A stretch of 64,000 nucleotides of DNA from the NCBI GenBank assembly GCA_017516745.1, contig JAFXBF010000004.1, forward strand, positions 124,001 to 188,000, in the 5' to 3' direction. The position numbers were made by a program, and so were the translations under genes. Of the stretch, positions 26,301 through 33,779 are shown piece after piece (the first letter of the stretch is position 1; each line of letters begins with the position of its first letter). This DNA comes from Clostridia bacterium (lineage in GTDB: Bacteria; Bacillota; Clostridia; Oscillospirales; Acutalibacteraceae). A model generated the notes under the pieces. The model did not search any database. It saw only the letters and a program-made list of their open reading frames with translations, and was not told where the DNA came from.

Positions 26301-27844
26301 CACTTTGCCCCCTTTTCCATAGCGAGGATTGCAGCCTTTGCTGCCAGGTTACCCGTTGTATAGCTGGGTGAATAGCCCATATGTCTGGCAGTATATCCGC
26401 CTGCGAAATAAAGACCGGGTATACCTTTTTCTATCAGGTCAAAAACAATTCTCTTGACAATGCCGTCTTCCTTGCTTGCCTCATAGCCGTAAATAGTTCC
26501 GGCAGGAGCATCGGTATAGCGTGCATAGGTCATCGGCGCTGCGATTTCGATTTCTTCAATATAATCTCTGATTGCGACACCTGTTGCCTTTTCAAAATTA
26601 TCGATCATTTTTTCTGCGAAAGCGGTTTTTGTTTTGTGGTAATTCTCGGCAGAAATCTTGCTCCACTCATCGCCTGCAAAAATAGATGTCATATAAAGGA
26701 TGCTTGTGCCCTCGGGTGAGCAATCGTCAAAAGCTCTGTTAAGGCAGACTGTTGCCTGCACATCGTTTGTTTCAAGCTTTTTGCTCAGCTCGTAGCATTT
26801 TCTGTTGTCGTTATTGGGATAGATGAAATATGTGTGGTTGTTAAGACCCAACTCGTCTGCGGAGCGGTTAAGACCGATAAATACTGCAAAGCCCTTAGCG
26901 GACAGAGTTCTGGCGTTTACCTCTTTTTTGTACTTTTCGGGAACGTCCTTTTCGTCCATCAGCTTTGTGAATGCATTGTACGGTGAAGCGTTACAGATTA
27001 TTGCCTTGGCGTTTATCTGTGTGCCGTTATCAAGTATAACGCCTGTTGCTGCACCGTCTTTCATAATTATTTTGCTGACGCTTGTGTTAAACCATGCCTC
27101 TCCGCCGTTTTCGGTAAACGCTTCAAGCAAGGCTGTGCTTATCTGGTGGCTTCTGCCCCTGGGAATAACAGCGCCGTCAATTATGTATGAATGAAGCATT
27201 GTGAAATAGTGGATAACATTGAGCTCATCCGTAGGCTGACCAAGGTAGCACCAGTAGCCGTTAAGTATATCTCTGGTTGTTTTGCTTACTCTGAATGCGG
27301 TCAGAACCTCGTCCACGGAATAGTTTGCAACCTTGAGGAACTCTGTGTGCTCGGAGAAGATTTCTTTTATCATTGCGGGCTTGAAATCACCGATGTTATC
27401 AACAAAATCAAGGGTTTTTTCAATGCTTTCGATAAGGTCGAAAATCTTTCTTACAACGGCAGAAGAGCCGGGATCATATTCCTCGAGCTTGTTGATAAAT
27501 GCTTCCTTGCCCAAGGGCATGGAATAATCGCACTTATCGTTTTGGTCGAGTGTGATTAATCTGTATGCTTCGTCGAGTGAAATCCATTCTATTTTATCTG
27601 CCGCACCGACTTCCTCAAAAATTCTCTGAAGCGGTGATTTTCCTGTGATAGGTCCGACACCACAAAGCTCGTGAAGTGATGCTTCAAATTCAAACCTGCC
27701 TCTTACAAAGCTTGTGGCAAAACCGCCCGGGAGATTATGGCGCTCAATAAGCAGCGTCTTTTTTCCCTCTTTGGCAAGACGTGCTGATGCAACAAGTCCA
27801 CCATTACCGGCGCCGATAACAACCGCATCATAATTTTTTACCAT
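26300..27844 (-). CDS. CrtI/phytoene desaturase-like FAD oxidoreductase
   Basis: A 514-residue flavoprotein. The dinucleotide-binding motif is VVIGAGNGGLVAS at the N-terminus, followed by LLIERHNLPGGFATSF. The C-terminal FAD-closing motif is GLYFAGGYTARHMGYSPS. The fold family includes carotenoid desaturases, isomerases and retinol saturases, and many clostridial members have unknown substrates. No other carotenoid gene is present, so carotenoid work is unlikely. It is coupled by one base to the reductase gene. The start at 27844 follows GAAGTGG; an upstream GTG at 27901 would run through a promoter-like sequence. Together the pair probably saturates or desaturates a C-C bond of an unknown molecule. 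Confidence 0.85.
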   Translation of the reverse strand: MVKNYDAVVIGAGNGGLVASARLAKEGKKTLLIERHNLPGGFATSFVRGRFEFEASLHELCGVGPITGKSPLQRIFEEVGAADKIEWISLDEAYRLITLDQNDKCDYSMPLGKEAFINKLEEYDPGSSAVVRKIFDLIESIEKTLDFVDNIGDFKPAMIKEIFSEHTEFLKVANYSVDEVLTAFRVSKTTRDILNGYWCYLGQPTDELNVIHYFTMLHSYIIDGAVIPRGRSHQISTALLEAFTENGGEAWFNTSVSKIIMKDGAATGVILDNGTQINAKAIICNASPYNAFTKLMDEKDVPEKYKKEVNARTLSAKGFAVFIGLNRSADELGLNNHTYFIYPNNDNRKCYELSKKLETNDVQATVCLNRAFDDCSPEGTSILYMTSIFAGDEWSKISAENYHKTKTAFAEKMIDNFEKATGVAIRDYIEEIEIAAPMTYARYTDAPAGTIYGYEASKEDGIVKRIVFDLIEKGIPGLYFAGGYTARHMGYSPSYTTGNLAAKAAILAMEKGAK

Positions 27845-27881
27845 GTTTCCACTTCTTTCATAATAATGTCTTAGGTAAGAT

Positions 27882-27910
27882 ATTGTACCATAATTCCCCA
27901 AAGCTTACAA
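27882..27910 (-). promoter_or_regulatory. Internal promoter before the flavoprotein pair
   Basis: On the minus strand TTGTAA, 17 bases, TACAAT, inside the 77-base gap after the exporter gene. The flavoprotein pair could therefore also be transcribed on its own. Confidence 0.55.
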
Positions 27911-27921
27911 GAGAATAAGGC

Positions 27922-29727
27922 TTAATACGGGTGAAAATTCTGATAATTCTCACCCTGCTTGACAAACATTTCATAATATTTGCCCTTGCGGGTCATCAGT
28001 TCGTCATGTGTTCCGCTTTCAATAATTTTGCCATTTTCAATATGATAAATGCAGTCAAAATCCCTTACGGTTGAAAGGCGGTGGGCAATCATAACCGTTG
28101 TTGCTGTGTTTGACACGTCAAGGATATTCTGCATCAGCCCAACCTCGGACAAGGGGTCGAGGGCAGAGGAAGGCTCATCGAGTATCAGCAGTCCGAAGGG
28201 CTTTGTGAACAGTCTTGCAAGCATCAGCTTTTGTGCTTCTCCACCCGAAAGCGAAATGCCGTCTTCGGTAAATTCACGGGAAACCATAATGTCCGGATTC
28301 CCGTTTGCTCTTTTGAATACTTCCGTTAAACCGACTTTGTCAAGTATTTCACACAGCTTTTCATCCGGTACATCGTTGTATACCGTTAAATTGTCACGCA
28401 GGCTCATTGCAAGAACACGGATATCCTGAAAAACGGTGCCTATGTTCAGTCTTAATCCGTGAACATCATAGTCTTTTATGTTCTTTCCGTTGATGAGTAT
28501 CTCACCGTTGCTGACATCGTATAAACGCAACAGTAGCTTGGTCAGGGTTGTTTTACCTGCACCGTTTTCGCCGACAATTGCCACCCTTTGCCCGGGCTTT
28601 ATGTGCAGATTGAAGTTTTTAAACAGCGGTGAAGCTTCGTCGTATCCGAAAGAAATATTTTTAAATTCAATTTCATATTTTCCGTCGGGAGCTGAAACGG
28701 CGTTGTCCTTCTGCGGTTCAATTTCCGATTCGGCCTCGAAAAACTGAGCAACCTTTTCACCGTTTGCTATGCATTGAAGTATCTGCATAACACTGCTTGC
28801 CGCATCGTTAAGGCTTGAAGCCAACGCAGTTGAAGCAACGGTAAGTGAAGCGTATAAGCCGATTTGTGTTTTATCACCGGCTATAACAAAAAATATGATA
28901 TAAACAAGAACACACGCTGCCTGTATGGGAGAAACAGCACCCTGTAAAAGATGAAAGGGAGCAACTTTTCTTATAAACCGCTTATACACCGTCTGAAAGT
29001 TGTCCATTGCCGCATTGATTGAACTTAACAGCTTTAATCCTGCGCCCGAAGCACGAAGCTCGGCAGCGTTTTCTTTGGTTTTCAGCACCCTGCCTGAATA
29101 TTCCATGGGTCGCCATGCATCAACAAGACTTTCTTCGTAAGCGGCGGTGGGCTTTATAACGGGCAGCTCTGCTGCTGCGTTCAATATAACAAAAAACGCT
29201 GTAATTCCAAGTAAAACCGGCCCGACAGAAGCAATAATTGAAACCATAGCAACCATCGTTGCAATCCCTCGCAAAATATCGGGAAGAATCATCACAACAT
29301 TCTGGGCGTGAACGGGATAATTGTCCTGTGCAAAAATAAACTTCACGAAAAAATCAGGTCTGTCATAGTACTTGAAATCCGTGTTCAATGCTTTTTTGTT
29401 GACATCATTCTTGATTTTGTTGCTCACCTTTACAAGTGTCATTTGCGTATATGCCATTTTAATTACTTTTTCCAACGCAGAAACAAGAATAATAAACAGC
29501 GTGAAAATAACTATTATGCAAATAACTTTATTGTGAGGGGTATCATTCATAACAGCATCAATTGCCTTTTGCGGTAAAAGTGCTGTAAGGTATGAGGATA
29601 CGGGCTGAAGCACAACGGACATAAGCAAAACGGTAAGCATATACCCCTTGCCGTATTGCCAATAAGGCTTTAAAAGGAATAAGATATATTTTATCTTTGA
29701 AAATTTTTCAGTTTCTTTATTCTTCAT
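27922..29727 (-). CDS. ABC exporter, fused permease and ATPase
   Basis: A 601-residue half-transporter. The membrane domain with about six helices fills residues 20-330. The ATPase domain follows with Walker A VGENGAGKTTL, signature ISLSGGEAQKLMLA, and Walker B LLILDEPSSALD. There is no C39 peptidase domain at the N-terminus, so it would not itself cleave a double-glycine leader. It probably works as a homodimer. The start has AAAGGTGA about ten bases before it. Upstream on the same strand lie a 27-codon gene and its strong promoter, and downstream the two flavoproteins, so this may be the exporter for that peptide or its product. A drug-exporter role under leader-peptide control is the main alternative. 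Confidence 0.9.
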   Translation of the reverse strand: MKNKETEKFSKIKYILFLLKPYWQYGKGYMLTVLLMSVVLQPVSSYLTALLPQKAIDAVMNDTPHNKVICIIVIFTLFIILVSALEKVIKMAYTQMTLVKVSNKIKNDVNKKALNTDFKYYDRPDFFVKFIFAQDNYPVHAQNVVMILPDILRGIATMVAMVSIIASVGPVLLGITAFFVILNAAAELPVIKPTAAYEESLVDAWRPMEYSGRVLKTKENAAELRASGAGLKLLSSINAAMDNFQTVYKRFIRKVAPFHLLQGAVSPIQAACVLVYIIFFVIAGDKTQIGLYASLTVASTALASSLNDAASSVMQILQCIANGEKVAQFFEAESEIEPQKDNAVSAPDGKYEIEFKNISFGYDEASPLFKNFNLHIKPGQRVAIVGENGAGKTTLTKLLLRLYDVSNGEILINGKNIKDYDVHGLRLNIGTVFQDIRVLAMSLRDNLTVYNDVPDEKLCEILDKVGLTEVFKRANGNPDIMVSREFTEDGISLSGGEAQKLMLARLFTKPFGLLILDEPSSALDPLSEVGLMQNILDVSNTATTVMIAHRLSTVRDFDCIYHIENGKIIESGTHDELMTRKGKYYEMFVKQGENYQNFHPY

Positions 29728-29798
29728 ATAATATAATCACCTTTATTTTTAAAATGAATTTTTGACACAGCAAACATATCCGCTTTTAAACAAGCTGC

Positions 29799-29831
29799 TG
29801 TTAGCAAACGTTCAATCAGAGTTTGTTAACG
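29799..29831 (-). promoter_or_regulatory. Stem-loop between the small peptide gene and the exporter
   Basis: On the minus strand GTTAACAAAC pairs with GTTTGCTAAC (one G-U) around an 11-base loop. No T tract follows. It could stabilise the upstream part of the message or form part of an attenuator. Confidence 0.6.
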
Positions 29832-29900
29832 CAGATGCTTTGCAAAAGCAGAGTCCGTATGAATATCTGTGGATTTCAAGTCAAATCCATTTTAAAAATA

Positions 29901-29984
29901 TCAACGCAGTGATTTAACCGGAGTGTAGCCGTGCAATGAATTTTCCATGCCTTCGGAAATTACCTGAACATCCTTCAATTTCAC
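29901..29984 (-). CDS. 27-residue peptide, candidate RiPP precursor, signal or leader peptide
   Basis: A short open frame starting with GTG at 29984, placed nine bases after the near-perfect ribosome binding site AGGAGGTGA. It begins MKLKDVQVISEGMEN, ends HGYTPVKSLR, and stops with TGA at 29901. A consensus promoter with 17-base spacing lies about 35 bases upstream, so this is the first gene of the transcript reaching the ABC exporter. There is no cysteine, no double glycine and no hydrophobic stretch, so it is not a membrane peptide or a classical lantibiotic precursor. The exporter and two redox enzymes downstream make a modified peptide conceivable. A leader peptide controlling the exporter, as BmrB does for BmrCD in Bacillus, is an equally serious reading. 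I cannot name a family. Confidence 0.6.
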   Translation of the reverse strand: MKLKDVQVISEGMENSLHGYTPVKSLR

Positions 29985-30017
29985 GTACACTCACCTCCTA
30001 TATGAAGTTGCGGTATT

Positions 30018-30046
30018 ATTATACTATATTTTCAAAACGTAAGCAA
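30018..30046 (-). promoter_or_regulatory. Promoter of the small peptide/exporter transcript
   Basis: On the minus strand TTGCTT, 17 bases, TATAAT. The predicted start is near 30011, giving a leader of about 27 bases with AGGAGGTGA. Confidence 0.82.
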
Positions 30047-30053
30047 CAGAAAA

Positions 30054-30292
30054 ACAGAGTTTGTCGGGGACAAACAATGCAAAATGCAAAGTTCAAAATG
30101 CAAAATTGTGGGAGGGCTTCGCCCTCACCCAAATTATAAAGAATTATTATCTCATATTTATTATCTTTTATCTCTTATCTCACGTTGATTTTAAATGTCG
30201 TTTAGATAATAGATAAGATATAATATAACTATAATCGGAGAGAAGCGACCCTTAACTTTGCACTTTGCGTTTTGCACTTTGCACTAATTACA
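30054..30292. repeat. TGCAAA-type dispersed repeat, copy B1, with stem-loop
   Basis: The 390-base gap before the phosphoesterase gene holds the stem-loop GTTTGTCGGGGACAAAC, followed by a 216-base element. The left end is made of TGCAAA units and GGGAGGGCTTCGCCCTCACC. The right end is GGAGAGAAGCGACCC and units of CTTTGCACTTTGC, the inverse of the left. The interior is AT-rich with TTATCTCTTATCTCACG and its partial inverse GATAATAGATAAGATA. Copy B4 at 62346 matches over the whole length. No protein is encoded. Confidence 0.85.
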
Positions 30293-30374
30293 TTTTTTCC
30301 AAATGCTTGCATTATTATTTTTTATATGTTATTATATACTGGTATAAAAATCTACCGAAAGGAAGTTTACACCT

Positions 30375-31526
30375 ATGAAAAAAGCATTAGCACTTGTTCT
30401 TGCTGTTGTTATGCTGTTCACCTGCAGCGTTATGGCTTCGGCGGAAGACAGCCCGATTCTCCGTTTTGACGAGAACGGAGATTTTACAATTCTCCACATC
30501 ACAGACTGTCAGGACGTTTATCCTGCAAACAAAATTATGGTTCAGTTCATTAACCATGCTATCGACAAGTATGACCCCGACCTTGTAGTTCTCGGCGGTG
30601 ACAACTGTGTCGATGATACAGGCAATGTTGAAAAAGCTATCGCAGAAATTGCCGAAATTTTTGTTGCAAAAGAAACATACTTCACACTTGTTTTCGGTAA
30701 CCACGACCGTGAAGGCGGCAGAGGCGAAAACGATGTGCTTCTTGGTTACTACAAGAAGGCAGGCGGCAAGTACTGCCTTGCTTACGATGCTGTTCCCTCA
30801 ATGAGCGGTGTCGGCACACACAACCTTCCCATCTTTTCGTCAAAGAACGCTCTCAAGGTTGCTTATAACCTTTATATGTTTGATTCCGGCACAAGCGGCC
30901 ATAAGGATGCAAACGGCAACGACGGCTACGAGTGCGTTTGGGAGGATCAGGTCAAGTGGTTTGAAACCGTAAACAGCGCTTACACACTTGCAAACGGCGG
31001 TAAGGTTATTCCCTCAATGGCTTTCCAGCACATTATCGTCGGTGAAATTATGGATGCTCTCTATAAGGAAAAATCAGAGGTTGCTCTCAGCCTTGACAGC
31101 AAGTTTGTCAACGGCAAGGAGTACGACACAACAATGGTTGATTTTTCCGCTATCAAAGACGGCTTCCTTCTTGAAGCTCCCTGCCCCGGCGTTGAGGATT
31201 CAAGACAGTTTGAGGCTATGGTTGAGCAGGGCGTTGTTGCAACCTTCTCCGGCCACGACCATATCAACACATTTACTGTAAACTATCAGGGCGTTGACAT
31301 TGTCAACACACCCGGCTGTACCTTCCACTCCTACGGCCACGATTATAACAGAGGCGGCCGTGTCATAACTCTCCACGAGGGCGAAAAAGCATACGATTCC
31401 GAAGTTCTTCTCCTTGCAGAAGAAGCAATGGAAAACAGCGATATCGAGCTCAATATCTTCAGCAAGATTTTCGGTATTCTTATCAACAGAATTCTCCTTG
31501 CATTCTTTGATGCTTTCAGGGGCTAA
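30375..31526 (+). CDS. Secreted calcineurin-like metallophosphoesterase
   Basis: A 383-residue protein with a signal peptide (basic start, hydrophobic core, cleavage near VMASAE). Metal-binding motifs follow the metallophosphoesterase order: LHITDCQD, VLGGDN, VFGNHDREGG, a later histidine in AFQHI, and FSGHDHINTF. Fold and order are clear, but the substrate is not; phosphodiesters, nucleotides or sugar phosphates outside the cell are possible. It precedes a cohesin/dockerin protein by 45 bases on the same strand and shares an AGGAAG-type ribosome binding site, so the two may form an operon. Confidence 0.9.
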   Translation: MKKALALVLAVVMLFTCSVMASAEDSPILRFDENGDFTILHITDCQDVYPANKIMVQFINHAIDKYDPDLVVLGGDNCVDDTGNVEKAIAEIAEIFVAKETYFTLVFGNHDREGGRGENDVLLGYYKKAGGKYCLAYDAVPSMSGVGTHNLPIFSSKNALKVAYNLYMFDSGTSGHKDANGNDGYECVWEDQVKWFETVNSAYTLANGGKVIPSMAFQHIIVGEIMDALYKEKSEVALSLDSKFVNGKEYDTTMVDFSAIKDGFLLEAPCPGVEDSRQFEAMVEQGVVATFSGHDHINTFTVNYQGVDIVNTPGCTFHSYGHDYNRGGRVITLHEGEKAYDSEVLLLAEEAMENSDIELNIFSKIFGILINRILLAFFDAFRG

Positions 31527-31571
31527 GACAAACATTCTCCCCAATAACCTTTCCGAGAGGAAGATTAACCT

Positions 31572-32501
31572 ATGAAAAACAGAGCGATTAAAATCTGTGC
31601 CTGCATTCTCGGCACATTAACGGCTCTTTCCTGCCTTTGCGTTGCGTTCACAGCGAATGCCGCAACCCTGCCCGAATTCACCGTTAGCGACCTTTATCAG
31701 GTGCGCCCGGGTGACACAATCAGCGTTGAGGTAAACGTAAACGAGAACAGAGGCTACTGCGCAGGCGAATTCCTGCTTGAATACGACCCCACCGTTCTCA
31801 CTCCCGTGAGCATCAAAAGGGGAGAGGCTTCAAGCGAGTACTTTGCTTCCAACACAGAATACGGCAACGGTCAGGTTTTCTTTGCTGTTATCAGCGAGGA
31901 GCTTATGAGCGCCGAGGGCAACGTTGCAACCGTTACCTTTGAGGTTGACGACAGCCTTGTGGTTTACAGCGGCGAACTTGAGCTTACCGTAAACTCACTC
32001 GTCGGCAACATTTCAGTCGGCTACGGTCTCAACTCCGTGCGCAACACCGTCAACGGCGGTGAACTGCACATTGCAAAGAAGATTACCGTGCCTGCCGAGG
32101 AGCTCAGCGTTGTTGCAGACGGTACGAAGCACGTGCTTTGCGGTACGAGCATCGAAAATATGGTGCAGAGCGAAATTACCAAAAACTTCACCTCGCACAC
32201 AACGAAATATTACAGCGCAAGCGGTGCTCAGCTTTCCGCCGCAACAAGGCTCACAACGCTTTGTACGGTTAAGGTTACAAGCGGCAGCACAACCAACACC
32301 TTCGTTGTAAGCGTTAAGCAGGACGTTGACGGCAACTATAAGCTTGACGGTGAGGATGCATTTATCGCAGGCCTTGTTGCAAGCGGTATGCTCACCGAGG
32401 AAGAGCTCGGCAAAGCACAGTCCAACGCGGCAGATGCCGACGGCGACGGCGACATCGACGCAGAAGATTTTGCAATTATGGAAGCCAACGGACTGAAATA
32501 A
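31572..32501 (+). CDS. Secreted protein with cohesin-like and dockerin domains
   Basis: A 309-residue protein with a signal peptide ending near TANAATLP. Residues about 33-170 look like a cohesin: ISVEVNVNENRGYCAGEFLLEYDP-type start, then alternating strands. Residues 250-309 form a type I dockerin with two calcium loops, DVDGNYKLDGEDA and DADGDGDIDAEDF. Between them is a beta-rich segment of unknown role. Cohesin-dockerin pairing builds cellulosome complexes in several Ruminococcus species. Carrying both domains on such a small protein suggests an adaptor. No carbohydrate-active enzyme module is present. Whether the dockerin binds a partner elsewhere cannot be told. Confidence 0.85.
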   Translation: MKNRAIKICACILGTLTALSCLCVAFTANAATLPEFTVSDLYQVRPGDTISVEVNVNENRGYCAGEFLLEYDPTVLTPVSIKRGEASSEYFASNTEYGNGQVFFAVISEELMSAEGNVATVTFEVDDSLVVYSGELELTVNSLVGNISVGYGLNSVRNTVNGGELHIAKKITVPAEELSVVADGTKHVLCGTSIENMVQSEITKNFTSHTTKYYSASGAQLSAATRLTTLCTVKVTSGSTTNTFVVSVKQDVDGNYKLDGEDAFIAGLVASGMLTEEELGKAQSNAADADGDGDIDAEDFAIMEANGLK

Positions 32502-32514
32502 GTTAATAAAAATC

Positions 32515-32552
32515 AAGCACCTTAGCATCGGTTGATGTTAAGGTGCTTTTTT
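32515..32552 (+). terminator. Terminator after the cohesin/dockerin gene
   Basis: AAGCACCTTA and TAAGGTGCTT, extended by CATC/GATG, form a strong stem followed by six T. Confidence 0.93.
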
Positions 32553-32581
32553 GTGTCTGTCGATATGCTCGCTGTTGAAAT

Positions 32582-33646
32582 TTAGATATTAAGAATATAT
32601 TTGCATTTTGGATAATTGCTACATCCATAAAACTGGTTTCCTGCATTTGCACCTCTGGTTGCTGTTCTTAAAACAAGGCTACCACCGCATTTAGGACACT
32701 TTAAGGCTTGAGATTTATCTTCCTGCTTTACCGGTTTCGAGTCTTTTTCTTGAGTTATAACTGCATTGGTTTGAGCCGGTATGTCATTAGCGGTGTTAAT
32801 TTGTTCAGTAACGGCTGTCTGAGGAAACTCTTCTGCTTGTGTTGTTGAAACAACAGTTGGTGTGTTTGGCTTAGTTGTTGGCAGTTTTATATTGCTTTGT
32901 ATATTTTCAATGTGTTGTGCTTTTGCGAAACTATCAACCTGTGAATATGGATAAAGTTTATTATAAAGGTTTGTAATATCGCTTTCATTTAACAAGTCTT
33001 CAGATATACGGTTGTATATATCGGATACAACCGACGCAACATTATGCCGATTAATTACATTAATATCATTACTATTAATTTGAAGGCTTTTCAAGGTGCA
33101 TCTGTCAGAAAAAACAATGATTGACCGCATAGGTACTTCTTTATCGACAAGGGCTTTAAGATGTTTTATATGTGAACGATTTTGCATTATTGGATTGTAA
33201 AACTGTTCTTTGTGGCTACGCCCTTTGCCATTGGGTAAGGTTTGATACCAGTTTTTTTGACTTTCGTTTCCGAAAATCCAACCACTGTAATTTTTGCTTT
33301 CAAATACAAATATACCCTTGGGACATATCATCAAAACATCAATTTCAGTAGTTTCTCCGCTTTCTTTTGGAATATATAGATTGAAAAGAAATCTTGCTCC
33401 GTTAGCTTCAAAATTTTTAAGATGTTTATACGTGAGATATTCACCATATCTGCCAATATTGCGTTTAACCGAATAATACGGTAGTTTAGTTATTTTATAA
33501 TAAGCACTGCTTTTGTACTCTTTGTTTTTTAAAACAAGTACAATGGTGGTTATTATAATCGGTATCAAAATAATAGGTTTGAAAAATATAGAAAGTAGTT
33601 GCGATAGTGATGCAAATAACTGTTGTAGTTGTTCTTGTGTAGACAT
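32582..33646 (-). CDS. NERD-domain nuclease-related membrane protein with zinc ribbon
   Basis: A 354-residue protein. An N-terminal hydrophobic segment (about 18-40) anchors it. Residues about 60-170 are a NERD domain: RYGEYLTYKHL, TTEIDVLMIC and the FVFESKNYSGWIFG run give the E-D-ExK pattern of a restriction-endonuclease fold. A long low-complexity linker of T, P, Q and E precedes a C-terminal topoisomerase-type zinc ribbon (CPKCGG...YGCSNYPKC). The exact role of NERD proteins is unsettled; DNA processing is likely. The gene is clearly AT-richer than its neighbours, which suggests transfer. It is convergent with the cohesin/dockerin gene. Confidence 0.88.
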   Translation of the reverse strand: MSTQEQLQQLFASLSQLLSIFFKPIILIPIIITTIVLVLKNKEYKSSAYYKITKLPYYSVKRNIGRYGEYLTYKHLKNFEANGARFLFNLYIPKESGETTEIDVLMICPKGIFVFESKNYSGWIFGNESQKNWYQTLPNGKGRSHKEQFYNPIMQNRSHIKHLKALVDKEVPMRSIIVFSDRCTLKSLQINSNDINVINRHNVASVVSDIYNRISEDLLNESDITNLYNKLYPYSQVDSFAKAQHIENIQSNIKLPTTKPNTPTVVSTTQAEEFPQTAVTEQINTANDIPAQTNAVITQEKDSKPVKQEDKSQALKCPKCGGSLVLRTATRGANAGNQFYGCSNYPKCKYILNI

Positions 33647-33779
33647 AACGCAGCCTCTTTTCTCAAACTGATATTTTTCTTTAGTTTATGGTTTTCGTGG
33701 GTCGGTTTAAAGTTTTACTTTGTAAAAGTGAATTTATTTACTCTGTAAATAGTGAAGTCGCAAGCAGTTTAGTTTACCG

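Noticed and set aside
26300-27844. Carotenoid biosynthesis locus
   Set aside because: The flavoprotein is CrtI-like, but no phytoene synthase or other carotenoid gene is present.
29936-30139. A 67-codon plus-strand frame in the gap before the phosphoesterase
   Set aside because: It lies opposite the small peptide gene and runs into repeat B1, with no ribosome binding site.
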